Positions 1 to 7,274 of a DNA stretch of 17,363 nt are shown here, in pieces (within the stretch, counting starts at the first letter, position 1; each line of letters opens with the position of its first letter). Below the pieces are notes generated by a model, which ran no database searches, was not told the origin of the DNA, and saw only the letters and a list, made by a program, of their open reading frames with translations. Source of the DNA: RH-AL1 sp964243435 (lineage in GTDB: Bacteria; Pseudomonadota; Alphaproteobacteria; Rhizobiales; Beijerinckiaceae); assembly GCA_964243435.1 (NCBI GenBank), contig CAXTFM010000064.1, forward strand, positions 1 to 17,363, given 5' to 3'. Made by a program: the position numbers and the translations under genes.

Positions 1-39
1 CGCGAACTGTTCGAGCGCAAGCCGCAGGGCGCGGCCTGA
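1..39 (+). CDS. UPF0229 (DUF444, YeaH-type) protein, C-terminal end only
   Basis: The first 39 bases read in frame 1 as twelve residues ending RELFERKPQGAA followed by TGA. The gene body lies outside the window. Proteins of the UPF0229/DUF444 family (E. coli YeaH) commonly end in a short FRELF-type tail. The gene lies 50 bases upstream of spoVR on the same strand, which matches the conserved bacterial order prkA - yeaH (UPF0229) - spoVR. The assignment rests mainly on that gene order plus the RELF tail, so it is moderate at best. What is seen is an open frame with a stop; the family name is inference. Confidence 0.55.
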   Translation, partial: RELFERKPQGAA

Positions 40-89
40 GCCGGCGCCCCCGCGGGGCATCACATCAGGACTTGGCACCAGGATTAGTC

Positions 90-1640
90 ATGACGAGGTC
101 CGACCCGAGCCCGCTCCTGTTCTCCGGCGCCGACTGGGACGTGCGCCTGATCCAGCGCATCCACGACGCGTGCGAGGCGATCGCCGTCGGCGAGTTCGGT
201 CTCGACGTGTACCCCAACCAGATCGAGATCATCACCGCCGAGCAGATGCTGGACGCGTACTCGTCCGTCGGCATGCCGCTTTATTACAACCACTGGTCGT
301 TCGGGAAACAGTTCGTCACCCACGAGGTGCACTACAAGAAGGGGCTGCGCGGCCTCGCCTACGAGATCGTCATCAACTCCAACCCGTGCATCAGCTACAT
401 CATGGAGGAGAACACCGCCACGATGCAGACGCTGGTGATCGCGCACGCCGCGTTCGGCCACAACCACTTCTTCAAGAACAACTACCTGTTCAAGCAATGG
501 ACGGATGCCGACGGCATCCTCGAGTACCTCGACTTCGCCAAGAGCTACATCGCCAAGTGCGAGGAACAGCACGGCCGCGTCGCCGTGGAACGGCTGCTCG
601 ACGCCGCGCACAGCCTGATGAACCACGGCATCCACCGCTACCCCCGCAAGCGCAAGCCCGACCTGATGTCGGAGGAGCGGCGCGAGCGCGAGCGGCGCAT
701 CCACGGCGAGCAGATGTTCAACGACCTGTGGCGCACCGTGCCCGGCAAGGAGGCCAAGCCCGGCGTCGACCACGACGCCCGCCGCCGCGCCCTGCTGGAG
801 CTGCCGCAGGAGAACATCCTGTACTTCCTGGAAAAGACGGCGCCGCGCCTGCGCCCCTGGCAGCGCGAGGTGCTGCGCATCGTGCGCATCATCTCGCAAT
901 ACTTCTACCCCCAGGGGCAGACCAAGATGATGAACGAGGGCTGCGCCACCTACTGCCACCACCGCATCATGACGCGCCTGCACGAAACGGGGCAGATCGG
1001 CGACGGCTCGTTCCTGGAGTTCCTGACGTCGCACACCAACGTCGTCATGCAGCCGTCCCACGACGACCCCCGCTACAACGGCATCAACCCCTACGCGCTC
1101 GGCTACGCCATGATGTGCGACATCGAACGCATCGTGACCGAGCCGACGGACGAGGACCGCGCCTGGTTCCCCGACATCGCCGGCCGCGGCGAGCCCTTCG
1201 CCGTGCTCAAGGACATTTGGGCGAACTACCGCGACGAAAGCTTCATCTCGCAGTTCCTCAGCCCCACCCTGATGCGGCAGTGGCGCATGTTCCACATCCT
1301 CGACAAGGGCAAGGACGCGGCGGAGGTCAACGTCGACTCCATTCACGACGAGCGCGGCTACCGGCAGATCCGGCGCGCCCTGTCGCGGCAGTACGACGTC
1401 GGCAACCTCGACGCCGACATCCAGGTCGTCGACGTCGACCTCGCGGGCGACCGCCGCCTCATCCTCCAGCACACCATGCTGCACGCCATGCCGCTCGACG
1501 AGCGGGCGACCAAGGACGTGCTGCAGCACCTCGCCGACCTGTGGGGCTACGACGTCGTGCTGCGCGAACTCGACGCCGCCGGCGCGACGGCGAAGGAATA
1601 CGCGGCGAGCGCCCGCAGCGTCCACGGCGGCAAGGCCTAG
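90..1640 (+). CDS. spoVR: SpoVR family protein
   Basis: This encodes 516 residues, close to the usual length of about 500 for SpoVR/YcgB proteins. The whole length looks like the family: a YPNQIEII segment near residue 47, then MPLYYNHWSFGK, an EENTATMQTLVIAHAAFGHNHF histidine-rich segment, and NEGCATYCHH around residue 290. SpoVR takes part in cortex formation in Bacillus sporulation. In non-sporulating bacteria it travels with the PrkA kinase and UPF0229 genes and is linked to starvation and stress responses; its biochemical activity is not established. The ATG at 90 has AGGA at 80-83 with 6-base spacing, so I prefer it to the in-frame TTG at 72. It follows the UPF0229 tail by 50 bases, so the two are probably one operon. 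The stop lies only 3 bases from the stop of the convergent SMP-30 gene. Confidence 0.95.
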   Translation: MTRSDPSPLLFSGADWDVRLIQRIHDACEAIAVGEFGLDVYPNQIEIITAEQMLDAYSSVGMPLYYNHWSFGKQFVTHEVHYKKGLRGLAYEIVINSNPCISYIMEENTATMQTLVIAHAAFGHNHFFKNNYLFKQWTDADGILEYLDFAKSYIAKCEEQHGRVAVERLLDAAHSLMNHGIHRYPRKRKPDLMSEERRERERRIHGEQMFNDLWRTVPGKEAKPGVDHDARRRALLELPQENILYFLEKTAPRLRPWQREVLRIVRIISQYFYPQGQTKMMNEGCATYCHHRIMTRLHETGQIGDGSFLEFLTSHTNVVMQPSHDDPRYNGINPYALGYAMMCDIERIVTEPTDEDRAWFPDIAGRGEPFAVLKDIWANYRDESFISQFLSPTLMRQWRMFHILDKGKDAAEVNVDSIHDERGYRQIRRALSRQYDVGNLDADIQVVDVDLAGDRRLILQHTMLHAMPLDERATKDVLQHLADLWGYDVVLRELDAAGATAKEYAASARSVHGGKA

Positions 1641-1643
1641 GGT

Positions 1644-2609
1644 TCAGGCGCCCGGCTCGAGGTCGAGCGCGTAAAGGTTGGTTTCCGCCGTGATGAACAG
1701 GCGCCGCCCGTCCCGCCCGCCGAGGGCGACGTTGGCGGCGGTGGCCGCCGTGGGCACGAAGCCGAGGCGGTGCCCGTCCGCCGCGTAAACGTGCAGGCCG
1801 TCGCCGGCGGTGCACCACAGCCAGCCGCGCCGGTCGGCGAGGAACCCGTCGGGCACGCCATGGTCGGTGCGGCAGAACACGCGGCGGTTCGACAGGGCGC
1901 CGTCGGCACCGACGTCGAAGGCCAGCACCTCGTGCGTCGGACCGCCGATGGAGCGCGACGTGTCGGACACGTAGAGCGTCCTGCCGTCGGGCGCGAAGGC
2001 GACCCCGTTCGGCTGGTCGAAATCGGCCATGCGGCGCAAGGTGCCATCCACCGGGTCGTGGCGGTACAGGCTGCGATGGTCGAGTTCGGGCTCGGCGAGG
2101 CAGCCCTGCCGCGGGGACATCAGGCCGAACACGGGATCGGTGAACCAGATCGCCCCGTCGGCGGCGACGGCGACGTCGTTCGGCGTGTTGAGGCGCCGGC
2201 CCTCGTAATGGGTGACGATCGGTCGGGGGAACTCGTCGTCGGCGGAGCGGCTGATGCAGCGTCGCCCGTGCTCGCAATGGACGAGGTGGCCGTCGCGGTC
2301 GAGCGCGTGGCCGTTGACGAAGGGCACGGCGTCGATCGCGACGGTGACGCGGCCGTCGGGGTGCCACGCCAGCACGCGCCGCCCCGGTATGTCGGAGAAG
2401 ATCAGCCGGTCGCGCGCCGGCTGCCACAGCGGCCCCTCGCCGTGGAGGATCTGGTCGTAGAGCACGAGGAGCGGCGCCGTCGGCGCCAGCACGGCGGCGA
2501 GGCGCGCATCGTCGATCCGCACGCCGGGGAAGCCGGGCGCCGGCACGGGCGCTCCGGCCCGTCGCATGAGGGTGCCGATCGGCGGGATCGTTGACGTGCT
2601 GCCGGACAT
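1644..2609 (-). CDS. SMP-30/gluconolactonase/LRE family protein
   Basis: This encodes about 321 residues of a six-bladed beta-propeller of the SMP-30/gluconolactonase/LRE family. These enzymes hydrolyse sugar lactones or related esters using one divalent metal. The expected ligands are visible: Glu58 in HGEGPLW, Asn144 in LNTPNDV, Asn201 in QPNGVAF and Asp254 in GVPDGF. Typical blade sequences such as GAIWFTDPVFG and RTLYVSDTS are also present. No signal peptide is evident, so it is likely cytoplasmic. The start is uncertain: the frame is open up to 2672, ATG codons occur at 2609 and 2567, and none has a clear Shine-Dalgarno. I chose 2609 because the residues upstream look non-coding. It diverges from the oxalate decarboxylase gene, leaving about 146 bases between them for both promoters. 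The substrate cannot be told from sequence. Confidence 0.88.
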   Translation of the reverse strand: MSGSTSTIPPIGTLMRRAGAPVPAPGFPGVRIDDARLAAVLAPTAPLLVLYDQILHGEGPLWQPARDRLIFSDIPGRRVLAWHPDGRVTVAIDAVPFVNGHALDRDGHLVHCEHGRRCISRSADDEFPRPIVTHYEGRRLNTPNDVAVAADGAIWFTDPVFGLMSPRQGCLAEPELDHRSLYRHDPVDGTLRRMADFDQPNGVAFAPDGRTLYVSDTSRSIGGPTHEVLAFDVGADGALSNRRVFCRTDHGVPDGFLADRRGWLWCTAGDGLHVYAADGHRLGFVPTAATAANVALGGRDGRRLFITAETNLYALDLEPGA

Positions 2610-2755
2610 GGTTCGACTTCGAAGCGGGGCTGGTGCTGGCCCGACACATCGGGCGGACGGCGTCTTTGTCACGCCGGGGACCCGAACTTGGCCGCCGACG
2701 TTGGCTCACGCAAGGATCGCGGCCGTCGCGCGCGTTCCGCTTGGATCAACGACGC
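2610..2755. promoter_or_regulatory. Divergent intergenic region between SMP-30 gene and oxalate decarboxylase gene
   Basis: The two genes are transcribed away from each other, so both promoters should lie in these 146 bases. I see no convincing -35/-10 pair. The only symmetric element noticed is the 8-base palindrome CTTCGAAG at 2617-2624, next to the SMP-30 start. It could be an operator half or chance. Confidence 0.3.
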
Positions 2756-4039
2756 ATGACGCAGTCCGACACCACGCCGAGCCGCGCGCAGGCGGCAGGC
2801 CTCGTCCCGTTCTCCCGGCGCGCGCTCGTCGGCGCCGCGGCCGGCCTGGGCCTCGCGGCCGGGAGCGCCCACGCCCAGTCGTACAAGGCTTCGAAGGCCG
2901 GCGAGGCGAGCGGCAGCGCCGTCGACCCCGGCCCGCACAACGGGGCGCTCGACGCGCTCAACCGCGATTCCGTGACGCCGCCGCCGACCGACCACGGCAG
3001 CGTGCCGCAGTTCTGGCAAAGCTTCTCGCTGTCGCACCGCCGCGTGCAGGAGGGCGGCTGGGCGCGCCAGGTCAACGTCACGGACTTCCCGGTTTCCAAG
3101 GACATCGCGTCCGTCAACATGAAGCTCGACGCTGGCGGCATCCGCGAGCTGCACTGGCACGTGGCCAACGAATGGTCGCTGATGCTGCACGGCGCGGCCC
3201 GGCTCACCGCCCTCGACTACGATGGGCGCCCCTACGTCAAGGACATCAAGGCCGGCGACCTGTGGTACTTCCCGGAGGGGCTGCCGCACTCGATCCAGGG
3301 CCTCGGTCCGGACGGCTGCGAGTTCCTGCTCGTCTTCGACGAGGGCAAGTTCAGCGAGGAGGACACGACGCTGCTCACCGACTGGCTGATCCACACGCCG
3401 CGCGAGGTGGTCGCCAAGAACTTCGGGATCGCGCGGGACGACCTCGCGCCCTTCGACGCCATCCCTCCGGACGGGCGCTACATCTTCCCGGCCCCGGTGC
3501 CGCCGCCGCTCGCGCGCGACCGCGCCGCCGTCGACAAGGGCGCGGCCTCGCCTCTCGTCTTCGACTTCGCGATGATGGACATGCCGCCCACCAAGCAGAA
3601 CGGCATGGGCACGATCCGCATCGTCGACTCCGCCAACTTTCCGCTCTCGAAGACGATCGCGATGGCCCACGTCACGGTGAAGCCTGGCGCGATGCGCGAG
3701 CTGCACTGGCACACCAACGCCGCGGAATGGCAGTACTACGTCGCCGGACGTGGGCGCATGACGCTGTTCGCCAACAAGTCGGACGCGCGCACCATGGACT
3801 TCGCCGCCGGCGACGTCGGCTATGTCCCGGTGACGCTGCCGCACTACATCGAGAACACGGGCGATACGGACCTCGTCTACCTCGAAATGTTCAAGGCGCC
3901 GGCCTACACCGACGTGTCGCTGAACCGATGGCTCGCCGGCCTGCCGCCGGAACTGGTGCACCAGCACCTGTCGCTCGACCCGACGCTCGTGGCCTCGTTC
4001 CCGACGGCGAACAACGGGGTGGTCCCCTCGCGTGGTTGA
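2756..4039 (+). CDS. oxdC: Bicupin oxalate decarboxylase, Tat-exported
   Basis: This encodes 427 residues and is a two-cupin oxalate decarboxylase (oxalate to formate plus CO2, Mn-dependent). The N-terminus has a twin-arginine type signal (SRRALV at 20-25, hydrophobic run, cleavage near AHA-Q at 40/41), so it is probably periplasmic. Cupin 1 shows R130, H133, H135, E139 and H178. Cupin 2 shows R314, H317, H319, E324 and H363, with E377 at the position of B. subtilis OxdC Glu333. By position these match both Mn sites of OxdC. The mobile lid that is SENST in B. subtilis OxdC reads SEEDT here (200-204), so the key Glu is kept. The long in-frame extension back to 2591 lacks export features; the ATG at 2756 places the Tat signal correctly. 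The short secreted-protein gene follows on the same strand. An oxalate oxidase activity is the alternative but less likely. Confidence 0.9.
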   Translation: MTQSDTTPSRAQAAGLVPFSRRALVGAAAGLGLAAGSAHAQSYKASKAGEASGSAVDPGPHNGALDALNRDSVTPPPTDHGSVPQFWQSFSLSHRRVQEGGWARQVNVTDFPVSKDIASVNMKLDAGGIRELHWHVANEWSLMLHGAARLTALDYDGRPYVKDIKAGDLWYFPEGLPHSIQGLGPDGCEFLLVFDEGKFSEEDTTLLTDWLIHTPREVVAKNFGIARDDLAPFDAIPPDGRYIFPAPVPPPLARDRAAVDKGAASPLVFDFAMMDMPPTKQNGMGTIRIVDSANFPLSKTIAMAHVTVKPGAMRELHWHTNAAEWQYYVAGRGRMTLFANKSDARTMDFAAGDVGYVPVTLPHYIENTGDTDLVYLEMFKAPAYTDVSLNRWLAGLPPELVHQHLSLDPTLVASFPTANNGVVPSRG

Positions 4040-4071
4040 GCGGAGCGGAACGCCGGGCGCGACCGTGCCGG

Positions 4072-4087
4072 GCCGCTGCTCAGCGGC
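4072..4087 (+). terminator. Hairpin after oxalate decarboxylase gene (possible terminator)
   Basis: There is a perfect 6-bp stem (GCCGCT at 4072-4077, AGCGGC at 4082-4087) with a GCTC loop, starting 33 bases after the oxdC stop. No U-tract follows, so intrinsic termination is uncertain. It also sits just upstream of the small secreted-protein start at 4101. Confidence 0.25.
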
Positions 4088-4100
4088 GGCGGGCGACGTG

Positions 4101-4376
4101 ATGCGCCCCCGCTTGCACCCCAAATCGCGGCACAAGTACCTGTCGGCCGTCGTCGCCGTCGTCGCGCTGGGCTGGACAGCAAGCGGTGCCGACGCGGCGC
4201 GGGCGCGGCACCTCCACCGCCGGGCGCCGGTCCGCCACGTGCCCGCCCCCGCGGTCGAGCAAGGACCGGCGGCAGGACCGGCGCGAGCATCGCGGGATGG
4301 CGGCGTCACCGGCAACCTCCCCTTCGACAACCAGCTTCGGAAGTTCTCCGACCCCCTCGGCGCCAACGGCCGTTGA
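4101..4376 (+). CDS. Small secreted hypothetical protein
   Basis: This is a 91-residue open frame that I do not recognise as any family. Starting at the ATG at 4101, it has a positively charged N-terminus (MRPRLHPKSRHKY), a hydrophobic stretch (LSAVVAVVALGWTASG, about residues 14-29) and an ADA-A signal-peptidase-like site near residue 32. This pattern supports export. The mature part is basic and rich in His, Arg, Pro and Ala, and ends in NLPFDNQLRKFSDPLGANGR, which is less biased than the rest. The frame extends upstream to 4032, but that stretch overlaps the oxdC end and looks non-coding. It lies between oxdC and the PLP enzyme on the same strand. It could be a real periplasmic protein or a chance frame in G+C-rich DNA; the signal-peptide pattern makes me lean to real. 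Confidence 0.5.
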   Translation: MRPRLHPKSRHKYLSAVVAVVALGWTASGADAARARHLHRRAPVRHVPAPAVEQGPAAGPARASRDGGVTGNLPFDNQLRKFSDPLGANGR

Positions 4377-4384
4377 GCCTATAA

Positions 4385-4400
4385 CGGCGTGCGGACGCCG
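4385..4400 (+). other. Hairpin in leader of PLP-enzyme gene
   Basis: There is a perfect 6-bp stem (CGGCGT 4385-4390, ACGCCG 4395-4400) with a GCGG loop, between the small secreted gene and the PLP-enzyme start. It directly follows a TATAAC hexamer (4380-4385) that could be a -10 box, although no matching -35 is visible. It could be a weak terminator of the upstream gene or leader structure; no U-run follows. Confidence 0.2.
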
Positions 4401-4424
4401 CGCGGCGAGGCAGGAACGGGACCC

Positions 4425-5561
4425 ATGACGCAACCGGCAAACCGGCTCGGCCCCAATGCCGGCCTTCTCGGCGTCGGCGACGCGCGCGGCAGGCTGCACA
4501 CGCCGGCGCTGCTGCTCGACCTGCCAGCCTTCGAGCGCAACCTCCGGCGCATGGCCGGCGTCGCGCGCGACAACGGCGTCGGCCTGCGGCCGCACGCCAA
4601 GACCCACAAGAGCGTGGAGATCGCCCGCCGGCAGGTCGCGGCCGGCGCGCTCGGCGTTTCCTGCACCATCCTGCGCGAGGCCGAGGCGATGGTCGCCGGC
4701 GGCATCCCCGGCGTGCTGCTGACGTCGCCGGTCGTCACCGCCGCCGCCATCGGGCGGCTGGTGGCGCTTGCCCAACGGGCGGGCCGCGACGCGCCCATGG
4801 TGGTGGTCGACGACGCCGGCAACGCCGCCGCCCTGTCCGAGGCCGCCGCCGCCCTCCCCCACCCGCTCGGGGTGCTGGTCGATTTCGGTGCCGCCTACAA
4901 CCGCACCGGCGTGGTGACGGAGGCCGACGCCGTCGCTCTCGCCGCCACGCTCGCCGCGCTGCCGCATCTGGAGCTGCGCGGGCTGCAGGCCTATGCCGGC
5001 AACATCCAGCACGTCGCCGCGCGCGCCGAGCGCAGCGCCCGCGCCGCGGCGCTGCGGGCCTCGATCGGCCGCATCGTCGAGGGCTGCGAGGCGCGCGGCA
5101 TCGCCCTGCCCATCGTCACCGGCGCCGGCACCGGCACGCACGACCTCGACCGCGCGCCCTTCACCGAGCTGCAGCCGGGATCGTACCTGTTCGGCGACGC
5201 GCAATACGGGCCGGTGCTCGCCGATGGCGTCGCGGCGCCGCCCTTCGAAACGGCGCTGCGGCTGCAAACCGCGGTGGTGAGCGCCAACGCGCCCGACTAC
5301 GTCACCGTCGATGCCGGGGTGAAGAGCCTCGCCACCGACGGTCCGCCGCCCGTGGTCTGCGACGGCACCGGGCGCTACGCCTTCTTCGGCGACGAGCACG
5401 GCAGGATCTTCACCGACGCGGCGACGCGCCCGGCCCTCGGCGCGCGGATCGAGCTGGTGACGCCGCATTGCGACCCCACGGTCAACCTCCACGACGTCAT
5501 CCACGTCATGGACGGCGACACACTGGTGGCGCTGTGGCCGGTCGACGCGCGGGGCCATTGA
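4425..5561 (+). CDS. D-threonine aldolase/D-serine dehydratase-like PLP enzyme (alanine racemase N-terminal fold)
   Basis: This encodes 378 residues of the fold-type III PLP family that includes D-threonine aldolase, D-3-hydroxyaspartate aldolase and D-serine dehydratase. The PLP lysine is K59 in RPHAKTHK. A TGAGTGTHD-type phosphate-binding stretch and ELQPGSYLFGD follow in the usual order. The C-terminal beta-domain carries the metal site H348-C349-D350 in TPHCDPTVNLHD. The ligand spacing H-x-D resembles D-threonine aldolases, whereas eukaryotic D-serine dehydratase uses H-x-C. The likely role is cleavage or dehydration of a D-3-hydroxy amino acid; the exact substrate is unknown. The ATG at 4425 has AGGA at 4412-4415. 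The in-frame GTG at 4389 lacks support and overlaps a hairpin. The downstream neighbour at 5599 is convergent. Confidence 0.88.
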   Translation: MTQPANRLGPNAGLLGVGDARGRLHTPALLLDLPAFERNLRRMAGVARDNGVGLRPHAKTHKSVEIARRQVAAGALGVSCTILREAEAMVAGGIPGVLLTSPVVTAAAIGRLVALAQRAGRDAPMVVVDDAGNAAALSEAAAALPHPLGVLVDFGAAYNRTGVVTEADAVALAATLAALPHLELRGLQAYAGNIQHVAARAERSARAAALRASIGRIVEGCEARGIALPIVTGAGTGTHDLDRAPFTELQPGSYLFGDAQYGPVLADGVAAPPFETALRLQTAVVSANAPDYVTVDAGVKSLATDGPPPVVCDGTGRYAFFGDEHGRIFTDAATRPALGARIELVTPHCDPTVNLHDVIHVMDGDTLVALWPVDARGH

Positions 5562-5598
5562 CGCGCGCCGGGCGCTTCGCGGACCGCCAGCGGCCGGG

Positions 5599-6480
5599 CT
5601 AATCGACCGCCTGGACCTCGTCCTTGTTCGCCGCCGCGGCGGCGGCGTGGTCCCTGGGCTCGTCGCGCCGCGCATCACGCGCCATCGCCGCGACGGCAAC
5701 GCCGAGGGCGTGGATGCTTTCGCGCAGGTCGGCGTCGTTCGTGCCCGCCGTACGTGCCGGCTCGGAGCGGGCGAGGCGAAGGGCGTTGTGCAGGGCGGCG
5801 TTCTCGGCCTCCAATGCGTCGAGCCGTTCCGTCGCGGTGCGGTCGGCGGAGCGCTCCCGCTCGGACTTCAGGCTATGCAGCAGGTGGAGTCCCTTTTCGC
5901 GCTCGCGCGCCTCGACGAGCGCCGCGCGGGTGGTCGTCAGCGCCTCCTCGAGGCTGCGCACGTGGCGCACGGTCGTGTCGTCGGAGGCGGACACGGTCCC
6001 CGTCGCCGCGGCGCCCCGCGGCGCGTCCGCCGGTGCCGGGTCGCCACGGCGGCGCCCGGCCTCATCCCGGCTGTCGCGGAGTTCCCGCTTCAAGGCGTCG
6101 AGGTCGGCGTCGCGCTCGGCAAGGACGCGCTTCAACCCGTCGAGGTCGGCGCCGACGCCGGCTTCGGCGCGTTGCGCGGCGGCAAGCGCATCGGCGAGGC
6201 GCGTCGCCTCCATGCTCCGGCGTCCGGCCTCGGCCATGTCGTGCGTCTTGCCGTCGCGAAGCCGGTCGAGTTCCTGCTCCAGGCGCAGGCGCTCGACGGC
6301 GAAGTCGGCGCGCAGCTGGTCGCGCTCGGCGTAGATCTCCTGCATGGACAGCGGGACCTGGAGCTGCAGCCGCCTGCGCGTGATGCGCAGCGCACGATTC
6401 CAGAACACCGGCGCGAACATCAGCGCCCCGAGGGCGGTGACGATGCAGCCGAGCGCGAAATAGATAGCCTGTTCGATCAC
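5599..6480 (-). CDS. Membrane-anchored coiled-coil protein of unknown function
   Basis: This encodes about 293 residues starting VIEQAIYFALG. The N-terminus has one transmembrane helix (about residues 4-26, ending ALMFAPVFW), then a basic stretch (RALRITRRRLQLQ) that places the rest in the cytoplasm. A long heptad-rich, charged coiled coil runs through most of residues 45-150 and again in 180-240, with an Ala/Pro/Gly-rich break between. The C-terminus is acidic and Ala-rich. Similar N-terminally anchored coiled-coil proteins occur widely in Hyphomicrobiales without assigned function. The GTG at 6480 has GAGGGG just upstream, and its product begins at the hydrophobic segment, so I prefer it. 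An in-frame ATG at 6507 would add nine residues. It lies downstream of eipA on the same strand, about 105 bases away. A scaffold or envelope-organising role is possible but not shown. Confidence 0.75.
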   Translation of the reverse strand: MIEQAIYFALGCIVTALGALMFAPVFWNRALRITRRRLQLQVPLSMQEIYAERDQLRADFAVERLRLEQELDRLRDGKTHDMAEAGRRSMEATRLADALAAAQRAEAGVGADLDGLKRVLAERDADLDALKRELRDSRDEAGRRRGDPAPADAPRGAAATGTVSASDDTTVRHVRSLEEALTTTRAALVEAREREKGLHLLHSLKSERERSADRTATERLDALEAENAALHNALRLARSEPARTAGTNDADLRESIHALGVAVAAMARDARRDEPRDHAAAAAANKDEVQAVD

Positions 6481-6585
6481 GAGCCCCTCGGCCGCCGCGG
6501 GAGCCATACCCCGGCGCCGTGTATGGCACGACGGGGGATGGGCGGCAAAGGTCGCGCCTCCGGCATGCGCCGGGACGCGTCGCCG

Positions 6586-7188
6586 TCAGAACGGGTTCCA
6601 GGTCGAGTGCGGGGTGAACTTGAGGTAGCCGACGTTGACGCCGAGGCGGGCGCCGACGCCCGTGCGGATCGGCACCACCACCATCTCGTCGGCGACGAGC
6701 GCCGTCATCCCGAGGCCGCCGACGAAGTAGGCCGAGCCGTCGACGCCGCCGAAGCGTCGGTAGATGGCCTGGCGCGCCGGCAGGTGGTAGATCAGCATCA
6801 TCGTGCGGTCGCCGTCGCCGCCGGTGTCGAAGCCGAGCGACGGCCCCTGCCAGAACAGCCGCTCCTCGGCGCCGCGGCGCGTGAACAGCCGGCCCTCGCC
6901 GTAGCGCAGCCCGCCGAAGAAGGCGCCGCCGGCCTCCTCGCCGAGCACGTAGGCGTTGGGGCTGCCCCAACGGTGCGTCGCCGTCTCGACCACGTCGGCG
7001 AGACCGCGCGACACCGAACCGAAGAAGTGGTGGCCGCTCAGCACGATCTCGTCGGAGGTGTAGGGGATCGGCCGCTCGTCATAGGCCGCCGACAAGCGCA
7101 CCGGCGCCAGCGCGGCCGTCCCGGCACACGCGGCCATCGCCCGCAGCACGTCCCTGCGCCCTCCACGCCACCGCCCTTCACGCCCCAT
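6586..7188 (-). CDS. eipA: EipA/DUF1134 family periplasmic protein
   Basis: This encodes 200 residues with the full DUF1134 pattern: YTSDEIVLSGHHFFG near residue 43, then EEAGGAFFGGLRYGEG, WQGPSLGFDTGG, IYRRFGGVDGSAYFVGG, PIRTGVGARLGVNVGYLKFT and a C-terminal TWNPF. Brucella EipA, the studied member, is a periplasmic protein needed for envelope integrity. Residues 8-35 (GGRRDVLRAMAACAGTAALAPVRLSAA) form a signal peptide with a twin arginine, which suggests Tat or Sec export. The ATG at 7188 has GGGGG about 8 bases upstream, so this start is well supported. cysQ lies 86 bases upstream on the same strand, with a strong hairpin between. Function beyond the family role is inference. Confidence 0.93.
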   Translation of the reverse strand: MGREGRWRGGRRDVLRAMAACAGTAALAPVRLSAAYDERPIPYTSDEIVLSGHHFFGSVSRGLADVVETATHRWGSPNAYVLGEEAGGAFFGGLRYGEGRLFTRRGAEERLFWQGPSLGFDTGGDGDRTMMLIYHLPARQAIYRRFGGVDGSAYFVGGLGMTALVADEMVVVPIRTGVGARLGVNVGYLKFTPHSTWNPF

Positions 7189-7210
7189 CGCGCAAACCCC
7201 CAGGCTTCCG

Positions 7211-7233
7211 GCGGCGGCCGACGTGGCCGCCGC
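7211..7233 (-). terminator. Strong hairpin between cysQ and eipA
   Basis: There is a perfect 9-bp G+C stem (GCGGCGGCC 7211-7219, GGCCGCCGC 7225-7233) with a 5-base loop. On the minus strand it begins 41 bases after the cysQ stop and ends 22 bases before the eipA ATG. No U-tract follows. It could end or weaken readthrough from cysQ, or protect the eipA 5' end. Confidence 0.35.
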
Positions 7234-7274
7234 GCTTCACCGGTCGACGCTGGCAAGACAGGGTTGAGAAAGGC

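Noticed and set aside
72..89. TTG start for spoVR at 72
   Set aside because: The ATG at 90 has better Shine-Dalgarno spacing (AGGA 80-83).
84..1625. Long open frame antisense to spoVR (513 residues)
   Set aside because: Composition is Val/Asp/Gly/Arg-rich shadow typical of G+C-rich third codon positions; no family resemblance, and spoVR on the other strand is clear.
2669..4366. 565-residue open frame antisense to oxalate decarboxylase
   Set aside because: Biased composition with no motif; the plus strand encodes an intact bicupin with all metal ligands.
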